A stretch of DNA of 64,000 bases from CAVPUA01 sp963708805 (GTDB lineage Bacteria > Actinomycetota > Actinomycetes > Mycobacteriales > Jatrophihabitantaceae): the NCBI GenBank assembly GCA_963708805.1, contig CAVPUA010000003.1, positions 2,852,001-2,916,000 on the forward strand. The letters run 5' to 3'. The translations under genes and the position numbers were made by a program. Position 1 is the first letter of the stretch. Every line of letters starts with the position of its first letter. Shown in pieces: positions 30,052 through 38,324 of this stretch. The notes beneath the pieces are model-generated. The model saw nothing but the letters and a program-made list of their open reading frames with translations. It had not been told where the DNA came from and did no database searches.

Positions 30052-31058
30052 CTACGGGTTGCGCTCGCGGATGCGGGGCAGGATCTCGTCGCCGTAGAGA
30101 CGCAGGAACTTCGCCTGGTCCGGGCCCGGCGCGTGGAACACGAGGTGGTTGAAGCCGAGGTCGATGTAGCGCTGGATCTTCTCGACGTGCTCGTCGGCGT
30201 CGGTCGAGACGATGAAGCGGCTCGCCGTCTTGGTCGCGGGCAGCTCGTCGGCCAGGCGCTGCATCTCGACCGGGTCCTCGACGCCCATCTTCTGCTCGGG
30301 GGTCAGCGCGAGCGCTCCCCAGAAGCGGGTCGCCTCCATCGCGGCGTCGTGATCATGATCGAAGGACACCTTGACCTCGATCATCATGTCGAGGTCGGTG
30401 ATCGAGCGGCCCGCCTTCTCGGCGCCCTCGCGGATCGCCGGCAGCAGCGTCTCGGTGTAGAGCTCGGGCGCCTTGCCCGACGTGGTGATGTAGCCGTCGC
30501 CGACCCGCCCGGCGTAGCGCGTCGCCGCCGGGCCGGACCCGGCCAGGTACAGCGGCACCGGGATCTCGGGCACGTCGTAGATCGTCGCGTTCTCGGTCTT
30601 GTAGTACTGCCCGTCGAAGCTGACCCGCTCGCCGGCCCACAGCTCCTTGATCAACGCGATCGCCTCGCGGAAGCGGGCGAAGCGCTCCTTGCCCTCGGGC
30701 CACTCGATGCCCAGCGGCGCCTCGTTCATCGACTCGCCGGTGCCCATGCCCAGCGCCATGCGGCCCGGGAACAGGCAACCGAGCGTCGCGAACGCCTGCG
30801 CGACGATCACCGGGTGGTAGCGGAACGTCGGGGTGAGCACGCTGGTGCCCATCATGATCCGTTCGGTGCTGGCGCCCAGCGCGCCCAGCCAGCTCATCGC
30901 GAACGGAGCGTGCCCACCGTCGTGACGCCAGGGCTGCAGGTGATCACTGATGAAGACCGAGTCCATGCCCGACCTCTTCGGCCAGGATCGAGTACTCGCA
31001 GCAACTCCCGCGGCGCGAACTGCTCGTTCGACGCCTTGTATCCCAGCCTCAGCACCAT
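30052..31058 (-). CDS. fgd: F420-dependent glucose-6-phosphate dehydrogenase-like (LLM superfamily), two frameshifts
   Basis: ATG 31058 starts MVLRLGYKASNEQFAPRELL. After two extra bases (near 31003 and 30967) it continues MDSVFISDHLQPWRHDGGHA, TSVLTPTFRYHPVIVAQAFA, MGTGESMNEAPLG and TRFWGALALTPEQKMGVEDP, ending GFNHLVFHAPGPDQAKFLRL. These segments closely follow mycobacterial Fgd1, including the F420-binding SDHxQPWRH and the phosphate-site region. Fgd oxidises glucose-6-phosphate and supplies F420H2. Length about 334 aa. Divergent from the KAS III gene. Confidence 0.9.
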
Positions 31059-31171
31059 CGCTTCGCCCTTCACTTGATCTCGGTCATCCGCACCATATCC
31101 ACGCACGAGCGGCGGCCCCGGAAGCATCGTCGGCTAGTTCACACACCTGTGGAAACGGCCACGCCGGCTTT

Positions 31172-31187
31172 CCTACTGACTGGTAGG
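31172..31187. promoter_or_regulatory. Palindromic operator candidate before the KAS III gene
   Basis: CCTAC-TGACTG-GTAGG is a perfect 5+6+5 palindrome whose spacer itself resembles the ACTGACxGGT core of TetR operators. It ends 16 bp before the GTG at 31204, where a bound regulator would block initiation. It also lies in the divergent region serving fgd. Confidence 0.45.
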
Positions 31188-31203
31188 ACGTCAGAGTACC
31201 TAC

Positions 31204-32200
31204 GTGACCGTAACCTCGCCCGTCGGGTCGGGTGTACGGCTGCGCGCGAGCCACGTGCCCACCGGCGGCCGGATCCTCGGTTTCGGCGCGGCGCAACCGG
31301 CGGACTCGACGAGCAGCGAACAGATCGGCGCCCGCTACGGGCGCACGGCCGAGTGGATCGAGGCCCGCACCGGGTATCCGGTCCCTGCGGCGGCTGCGCG
31401 CGGACGAGAGCCTGGCGAACTGGCCTGCGTCGCGGCCGCCAATGCGCTCGCCAGCTCGAGCCCTCGACACCACCGAGATCGACACCGTCATCGGCGCCAC
31501 CTGCAGCGTGCCCGGCGACCACCCACTGGTCAGCCGCGATCGTGGCCGAGCGGATCGCGCCCGGGGCCGCCTACTTCGACCTGAACGCGGCCTGCAGCGG
31601 GTTCTGCTACGCCGCGAGCACCGCCGACACGCTGATCCGTTCGGGGGCGGCCCGCAACGTGCTGGTCGTCGGTGCCGAGCAGATGAGCGGCATCATCGAC
31701 CCGGACGACCTCGGCACCGGAATCATCTTCGGCGACGGCGCCGGCGCGGCCGTCTTCGGGCCGCACTCGGCACCCGTCCGGCGATCGGGCCGGTCGCCTG
31801 GGGCAGCGACGGCGGCCAGGCGGCACTGATCGCGTTCGGCGACGAGCAGTACATGCGGATGCAGGGTCAGCAGGTGTTCCGGTGGGCGGTCGAGAAGATC
31901 CACCACGTGGCGCAGCGGGCCTGCACGATGGCCGGCGTCACCACCGACGACATCGACGTCTTCGTCCCGCACCAGGCCAATCTGCGCATCGGCACGGCCA
32001 TCGCCACCAAGCTCGGGCCTGGCGCCACGCGGTCGTGTCCGAGGACATCACCGTCTCGGGCAACACCTCGGCCGCGTCCATCCCGATCGGGCTGTGCCGG
32101 CTCGTGCAGAGCCGGGCGCGCGCGCTCCGGCCAGCTCGCTCTGCTCGTCGGCTTCGGCGCCGGCCTCACATACGCCGCACAGGTGATTCAGCTCCCCTGA
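31204..32200 (+). CDS. Ketoacyl-ACP synthase III (FabH-like), frameshifted
   Basis: GTG 31204 starts TVTSPVGSGVRLRASHVPTG, then GGRILGFGAAQPADSTSSEQ. The active site is complete: Cys in YFDLNAACSGFCYAAST, His in DVFVPHQANLRIG and Asn in SGNTSAASIPIGL, ending LALLVGFGAGLTYAAQVIQL. Frame changes occur around 31390-31530, 31770, 32020 and 32110. KAS III condenses acyl-CoA with malonyl-ACP; whether it primes housekeeping or specialised lipids is open. It is not within a fab operon. A palindromic operator candidate precedes it. Confidence 0.88.
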
Positions 32201-32232
32201 TCCCCCTTCGGCGTTCGCGCCGAGAGGATCAT

Positions 32233-33063
32233 GTGCGGGTGGGGTCATCGCGTTTCGAAGGGCTGCTGCCGCTTCGGCTCAAGCAGATACCGCGCGCCGC
32301 GTTGGTGGCAGGAGATCGCTCTCGTCCTGCTGAGCTACTGGCTCTACGGTCTCGGCCGCAACGCACTGCCGGCCAAGGTGTCGAGCGCCGAACGGCACGG
32401 CCGGGCGATCCAGCACCTGCAGGAGCACCTCAACCTCGACTTCGAGCTGTCGCTCAATCGCTTCTTCGTCGCCCATGAGCCGGTCGCGCAGGTCGCCGAC
32501 TACTACTACGCGACGCTGCACTTCGTCGTCACCATCACCGTGCTCGTCTGGCTCTACTGCGCCCATCCCCGGGTGTATCGCGGCGCCCGGACGGCGTTGT
32601 TCTCGTTGACCCTGATCGCGCTGCTGGGTTTCTGGCTCTATCCGGTCGCTCCGCCGCGCCTGCTGCCCGCGAGCTACGGCTACGTCGACACGGTCACCCA
32701 CTTCCACACCTGGGGCTCGCTGGCCGACCCCGGCATTGCGAGCGCCTCGAATCAGTTCGCCGCCATGCCCAGCCTGCACATCGGCTGGGCGGTGTGGTGC
32801 GCAGCTACGATCTTCATGTGCGCCCGGCGGCCGGTGGGTGCGCTCTCTGGCGCGCTGCTGCTATCCGGTGGTTCACCTTCGTGGTCATCCTCGGCACCGC
32901 CAACCACTACGTGCTGGACGCGGTCGGCGGCGTCGTGACGGCCGCGCTCGGCTTCGGCGTCCAGTGGCTGGCCTCCGGCCACGGCGCCTATCGGGAGCCG
33001 ATCGAATCAACGGCACCAGACCGGTCGTGCCGCGACCTCGTTCAGTCGCGTGGGGCGCCGTAG
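32233..33063 (+). CDS. PAP2-superfamily membrane phosphatase / inositolphosphotransferase-like, two frameshifts
   Basis: GTG 32233 (MRVGSSRFEGLLPLRLKQIP) is preferred over ATG 32231, which is in another frame. After an extra T near 32303 the frame reads WWQEIALVLLSYWLYGLGRN. Six hydrophobic helices carry FWLYPVAPPRLLP, the phosphatase motif MPSLHIGWAVWC and the third motif GTANHYVLDAVGG with the catalytic His. The layout recalls actinobacterial inositol phosphate/phosphatidylinositol transferases of the AUR1 type. The substrate is unknown. The 3' end overlaps convergent glnE by 22 bp. Confidence 0.83.
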
Positions 33064-36024
33064 AACACACCCTCGACGACGCGGCGCGCGTGACGGGTGA
33101 TCCGCCGGTAGTCGTCGACGACCTGACCCGGGTCGAACCCGGCCGGGTAGCCCAGCGCCCGGCCGACGCCGACGAGCGCGGTGCCGCTCTTCGGAAGTTG
33201 ATCATCGGCCTTGTCGCGCACGAGCATGATCGCGTTTCGCACGGCCGTCGCCATCCGCCAGGCGGCTTCGAGATCGGCACCGTCGGCGGCCGCGATCAGG
33301 CCGGCCTTGCGTGCGGCGCGCAGCGCGTCGAGCGTGCGGGGCGTGCGCAGCCCCTCGACGGCCGCGCCGTGCGCCAACTGCAGCGTCTGGACGGTCCACT
33401 CGACGTCGGCCAGTCCCCCGCGTCCCAACTTGGTGTGCGTGGCGGGGTCGGCGCCGCGTGGCAGCCGTTCGCTCTCGACGCGCGCCTTGATGCGGCGGAT
33501 CTCGACGAGCTGTTCGGCGGTCAAGCCGTCGGCGGGATACCGCACCGAATCGATCAGCTCGATGAAGCGGGCCGACAGCTCGGCGTCACCCACGCAGACC
33601 CGGGCCCGAAGCAGCGCCTGGGCCTCCCAGGGCTCGGACCACCTCGCGTAGTAGCGCGCGTAGGAGTCGAGCGAACGCGCCAGCGGCCCGTTGCGCCCCT
33701 CCGGCCGCAGGTCGGCGTCGATGCCCAGCGGCGGGTCGCTCGAGGGCGCGGCCAGCAGCGTCCGCATCCGCTCGGCGATGCGCTGCGCGATGCGCCCGTC
33801 GTCCGGTCCGGCGGCACCGATCGGCTCGTAGACGAACAGGACGTCGGCGTCCGAGCTGTAGGCGGCCTCGTCGCCGCCGAGCCGGCCGACCGCGATCACC
33901 GCCATCCGCACGGGCAGCGCGCCGTGCTCGCGCTCGACCGACGCCAACGCCGCCTGAAGAGCCGCGTCGAGGGTCGCGTCGGTGGTCGCGCTGATCGCGT
34001 GGCCGACCTCGACCACGTCGAGTCGGCCGAGCAGGTCGGCGAACGCGATGCGCAGCAACTCCTCGCGACGCGACGCCGCGAGCGATCGCCACCGCCTCCT
34101 CGTCGTCGTCCTGCCGGGCGACGATGCTGACCATCTCGCTGCGCAGCTCGGCGGTCGTCCGCGGCACGAGCTCGGCGTCGTCGGCCAGCAACTGCAACGC
34201 CTCGGGCGCTCGTAGCAACATGTCGACGACGTAGCGGCTGGTGGCCAGCACATAGGCCAGCCGCGCCGCGACCTGCCCCTCGTCGCGCAGCAGCCGCAGG
34301 TACCACGGCGTCGAGCCGAGCGCGTCGGACACCTGGCGGTAGGCCAGCAGGCCCTCGTCGGGGTCGGGGGCGTCGGCGAAGTAGGCCAGCATCAGAGGCA
34401 GCAGCGCGCTGCTGCAGCAGAGCCCGGCGCGAGACACCCGACGGTCAGTGACTGCAGATGCCGCAGGGCCCGCGCCGGCTCGGCGAAGCCCAGTGCGGCC
34501 AGCCGCTCCTCGGCCTGCTCGGGCGTCAGGCGCATCGACTCGGCCGGCACGCGTGACACCGCCTCGAGCAGCGGGCGGTAGAACAGCTTCTCGTGCAGGC
34601 GGCGGACCTCACGCACGTGCAGCGCCCACTCGGACTGGAAGACCGCGACGGCGCCGCCGCGCGCGTCGGGCCGGAAGCCCATCGCGCGCGCCAAGATCGT
34701 CAACTCGTACGGGTCCTCGGGGATCATGTGCGTGCGGCGCAACTTGCGCAGCTGGACGCGATGCTCGGTCGCCCTCAGGAACGTGTAGGCATCGCGCAGG
34801 CTGAGCGCGTCGTCCAGGCCGACGTACCCGCGATCCCGAAGGGCACTCAGCGCGTCGAGCGTCGAACGCTGGTGCAGCCCGGCGTCGAGCGCGGCCGTGG
34901 ACGAGCTGCAGCAGCTGCACCGCGAACTCGACGTCGCGCAGACCGCCTGGCCCGAGTTTGATCTCGCGGGGGGCGATCGGTGGCCGGCAGCAACTCGACG
35001 ACCCGGCGGCGCATCGCCTGGACGTTGGCGACGAAGTCGGGTCGCTGCGAGACCGTCCAGACCATCGGCGAGACGACCTCGAGGTAGCGCTGCCCGAGCT
35101 CGGCATCGCCCTGCGCACGGCCGCGCCTTCAACAGCGCCTGGAACTCCCAGGTGCTGGCCCATCGTTTGTAGTACGCCTCGTGGCTGGCCAGGGTCCGGA
35201 CGAGCGGGCCGTCCTTGCCCTCGGGACGCAAGGTTCGCGTCGACCTCCCAGGCGGCCGCGAGCAGATCCGCATGAGCTCGCTGGCCACGGCCGTGGCGCC
35301 GGCCAGCGACTTCTGCTCGTCCGCACCGTCGGGGACCTCGGCCACGAAGATCACGTCGACGTCGGAGACGTAGTTGAGCTCCCGGCGCACCGGTCTTGCC
35401 CATCGCGATGACGGCCAACCGGAACGGTTCGGCGGCGGACCGGTCAGCCGCGACCCGGGCCAGCGCGGCGGCGAGCACGGCATCGGCCAGATCGGTCAGC
35501 CGCTCGGTGACGGTCGGCGAAGTCCAGCTCGCCGGAGAAGTCACGCCCCGCGACCCCGACCACCTCGCGGCGGTAGGCCGACTCGAAGATCGTTCACGAG
35601 GTTGTCGGCGTCCTCGGCGACCGCGCTCGTGATGCGCTCGGTCGGGGTGCCCGCGTCGTCGTCGAGCAGCACCCGCCAGTGCTCGGGGAACAGCGCGAGG
35701 TGGTCGGCCAGCGCGTCCGATGCGCCGAGCAGGTTGAGCAACCGGCTGCGCAGCTGACCGCTCGCCGCCAGCTCGCGGCCGATCGCGGCGGCCTCGGACG
35801 GCTCGGCCGCTTCGAGGATGCGCACGAGATTGGCCAGCGCGGAGTCAGGTTCGGGCGTGCGACCGAGCGCGGCGATCGCGGCACGCGGCGCCGCTGTCGA
35901 CCGGCTCATGCCGCTCGGCGTCCCACCACGCCAGTCGGGGGTTCGAGAGCGCCGTCTGGGCCGCCTCGGGGTCCAGGAAACCGAGCCGGATCAACAACGT
36001 GCCCAGCCGCGGATCAGGAGTCAC
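33042..36024 (-). CDS. glnE: Glutamine synthetase adenylyltransferase / deadenylase, about ten frameshifts
   Basis: GTG 36024 begins TPDPRLGTLLIRLGFLDPEA. Two nucleotidyltransferase domains are recognisable. The N-terminal one includes LNYVSDVDVIFVAEVPDGAD, GRSTRTLRPEGKDGPLVRTL and IKLGPGGLRDVEFAVQLLQ. The C-terminal one includes AVIAVGRLGGDEAAYSSDAD, LGIDADLRPEGRNGPLARSL and TKLGRGGLADVEWTVQTLQL. Each has the GG-x9-DxD nucleotidyltransferase pattern. GlnE adenylylates GlnA1 (Tyr at 15826-15828) and reverses it according to nitrogen status. Corrected length is about 990 aa, normal for actinobacteria. It overlaps the preceding small ORF by about 11 bp. Confidence 0.92.
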
Positions 36025-36221
36025 TGCGGCTCGCCGGGCTCCGGCGCGTCGGCGCGTCGAGGGGTGCCGGCGGCCATGACGGTTGCGGCCACGGCAGATT
36101 CTGCGGGCGGGCGGCCTGCATCTGAGCGGCCAGCGCCGCGCGGATCTCGGCCGGGTCGGTGACCGGCTCGGCCGTGGCTGATCCGCAGCGTGCGGGCCGG
36201 CCGAACCGACGGCCGGGTCAC
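36014..36221 (-). CDS. Small ORF of about 69 codons between GATase and glnE, one frameshift
   Basis: GTG 36221 overlaps the GATase stop (GTGA). It reads TRPSVRPARTLRIS. After one extra base near 36178 it becomes TAEPVTDPAEIRAALAAQMQ, then AARPQNLPWPQPSWPPAPLD and an Arg/Ser tail, TGA at 36014. Third positions are strongly G/C in these frames, and start and stop overlap both neighbours, so it looks like a real gene in a GATase-small ORF-glnE operon. It could instead be a C-terminal extension of the GATase. Unknown function; Pro/Ala-rich and probably disordered. Confidence 0.5.
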
Positions 36222-36917
36222 TCGACGATGGCCGCCCAGGCCACGCGCGAACGGCCGCCACACCTCGGCGATGTCCTCGTGGGCGGCGTCCGAGCGGGCG
36301 AGCAGGCGATCGACGTCGTAGCCGTCGAGCTCGTCGGCGTCCTCGGCGGCCCAGGTGCGCACGATCGCCGGGGTCGTCTCGATGTGGAACTGCGGTCCCC
36401 CAGGCGACCGGCCGACCCGAAACGCCTGGACGTCGCAGCCGGGCGAGTTGGCGAGCAGCACGGCTCCCGGCGGAAGCTGGGTGACGGCGTCGACATGCCA
36501 CTGGATCACGTCCGGCGTGATCGGCATCGATCCGAACAGCGGGTCGGTGGCGGCGTTGGCGCGCTTGGCGATCAGCTGGGCGCCGTACTCCGGTCCGTCC
36601 GGGTTGAGGGCCGACCGGCCGCCGGTGGCCACCGCCAGCAGCTGACCGCCCAGGCAGATCCCGAGGGTCGGGAGCTCGGCGGCGACGGCGTCGGCCAGCA
36701 GCGCGCGAACCGCGGGCAGCCAGGGGGCGACGCCGTCGTCGTTGGCGCCCATCGGCCCGCCGAGGACGAGCAGGCCGTCGAAGCCGTCCAGCGAGGCCGG
36801 CGGCGTTTCGGCGAAAGCGTTCACGACCTCGAGCTCGACGCCGGCCTCGGACAACCAGTCGCCGAGCGGCCCGAGCGGATCACTCGGGTCGTTGACGATC
36901 ACGAGGACACGACTCAC
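36218..36917 (-). CDS. Class I glutamine amidotransferase (GuaA-N-like), one frameshift at the end
   Basis: GTG 36917 starts SRVLVIVNDPSDPLGPLGDW. It contains FDGLLVLGGPMGANDDG, the nucleophile elbow LGICLGGQLLAVATGG with the catalytic Cys, and QFHIETTPAI with the His-x-Glu dyad. About 233 aa, a stand-alone GATase of the type loosely annotated as GMP synthase glutamine amidotransferase domain. Actinobacterial members may degrade gamma-glutamyl compounds or feed unknown amidation. An extra base near 36250 restores AWAAIVE and the stop at 36218. It is upstream of glnE on the same strand, which suggests a glutamine/nitrogen role. Confidence 0.85.
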
Positions 36918-36975
36918 GGCGCAAACCCTACCGACGGCCCCGGCCCCGACCGTGGCGAGTTCTAGAGTTTCGAGC

Positions 36976-37683
36976 ATGTCTGTTACGGCTGGCGCGTCCG
37001 GTCCGCCGCAGTTCCGGGCCCGCATCAGCCGGCTGAGCAAGACCTATGAGGTCGGCCGCGAACGCGTGGCCGCCCTCGAGAACGTGACCAAGGACGTCCT
37101 CGCGGGTTCGTTCACGGTCATTGCCGGTCCGTCCGGTTCGGGCAAGTCGTCACTGCTGCGCATCCTGGCCTGCGTCGACCGCCCGACCAGCGGCTACCTC
37201 GAGATCGGCGGCATCCCGACGGCCGATGCCTCGCGGCGGACCCGGCAGAAGTTGAGGCGACGCACGGTCGGCTACATGTTCCAGGATCCGATCGACAACC
37301 TGATCGAGTACCTGAGCGTCGACGAGCAGCTCCGGCTGGCCGCACACCTGCGTGGTTACCACCTGGACGACGCCGAGGCCGACCGCCTGCTCGCGACGCT
37401 CGGTCTCAGCGACCGGCGCGATCATCGCCCGCAACAGCTGTCCGGCGGCGAGCAGCAACGGGTGGCGGTCGCCAGCTCGATCGTCGGGGCCCCCGCGCTG
37501 GTCGTCGCCGACGAGCCGACCGCCGAACTGGACTCGGTCTCGGCCGAGGCGATGCTCGACGCCATGGCCAGGCTCTGTGTCGACGGCGCCTCATTCGTGG
37601 TCGCGTCCCACGACGCCCGGGTCATCGAACGGGCCGATCACCTGCTGCGGCTCGAATACGGACGGGTCGTCGAATCGTGGTGA
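36976..37683 (+). CDS. ABC transporter ATP-binding protein (MacB/LolD-like), first of a pair
   Basis: ATG 36976 leads to FRARISRLSKTYEVGRERVA, the Walker A VIAGPSGSGKSSLLRIL, Q-loop GYMFQDPIDNLIEYLS, signature QLSGGEQQRVAVA, Walker B ALVVADEPTAELD and the H-loop VASHDARVIE. Intact, 235 aa. The gene overlaps the next ATP-binding gene by 7 bp and is divergent from the GATase. With the next gene and the FtsX-like permease it forms a three-gene export or extrusion system. Confidence 0.92.
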   Translation: MSVTAGASGPPQFRARISRLSKTYEVGRERVAALENVTKDVLAGSFTVIAGPSGSGKSSLLRILACVDRPTSGYLEIGGIPTADASRRTRQKLRRRTVGYMFQDPIDNLIEYLSVDEQLRLAAHLRGYHLDDAEADRLLATLGLSDRRDHRPQQLSGGEQQRVAVASSIVGAPALVVADEPTAELDSVSAEAMLDAMARLCVDGASFVVASHDARVIERADHLLRLEYGRVVESW

Positions 37684-38324
37684 TACCCGAAGGCCGTTAT
37701 CCAGTGCAGGCGGTCGACGTCCACAAGTCCTACCGTCGCGGCTCCGAGATCGTCCACGCGGTGCGAGGAGTCGACTTCGCCGTCGGGCCCGGCGAGATCG
37801 TCGCGATCCGCGGAGCGTCCGGGTCGGGCAAGACGACGCTGCTGGCCCTGCTGTGCGGATGGGAGCAACCCGACAGCGGCGTCGTCACGCACCCGGGCGG
37901 GATGGGCTGGACCGACCTCGCGCTGGTGCCGCAGACGCTCGGCCTGCTCGAGGATCTGACCGTCGGCGAGAACGTGCTGCTGCCGGCGCGGCTCAATCAC
38001 ATCGACGACGCCGAGACCGACGATCATGGCGACTCGCTGATCCGCCGCTTCGGCCTCGACCACTTGATCGACCGGCACCCGGCCGAGATCTCGCTCGGCG
38101 AGCAGCAGCGCGCGGCGGTGGCCCGCGCCCTGCTGCTTCGCCCGGCACTGGTGCTCGCCGACGAGCCGACCGCCCATCAAGATCACGGGTGCGCCGACGT
38201 GGTGCTGAGCGTGCTGCGCGAACATGCCGCGGCCGGCACGGCGTTCGTCCTCGTCAGCCATCACGCCCAGGCGTGGGACGCCGCCGACCGGGTGACGACC
38301 ATGGCCGACGGGACGTTGTCGTGA
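37677..38324 (+). CDS. ABC transporter ATP-binding protein, second of a pair, atypical signature
   Basis: GTG 37677 overlaps the preceding gene. Walker A is IRGASGSGKTTLLALL, the signature is ISLGEQQRAAVARALL (SLGEQ in place of LSGGQ), Walker B is LVLADEPTAHQDHG with His-Gln after the usual Glu-Pro-Thr-Ala, and the H-loop is LVSHHAQAWD. 215 aa, intact. The degenerate signature against the canonical partner suggests an asymmetric heterodimer with one strong and one weak ATPase site, by analogy with other heterodimeric exporters. Its stop overlaps the permease start (GTGA). Confidence 0.9.
   Translation: MVIPEGRYPVQAVDVHKSYRRGSEIVHAVRGVDFAVGPGEIVAIRGASGSGKTTLLALLCGWEQPDSGVVTHPGGMGWTDLALVPQTLGLLEDLTVGENVLLPARLNHIDDAETDDHGDSLIRRFGLDHLIDRHPAEISLGEQQRAAVARALLLRPALVLADEPTAHQDHGCADVVLSVLREHAAAGTAFVLVSHHAQAWDAADRVTTMADGTLS

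Noticed and set aside
36021..37040. Long reading frame through the GATase taken as one 339-aa protein
   Set aside because: The last 65 residues are an Arg-rich shift product. The GATase stop at 36218 overlaps a GTG start for a small ORF with better codon use.
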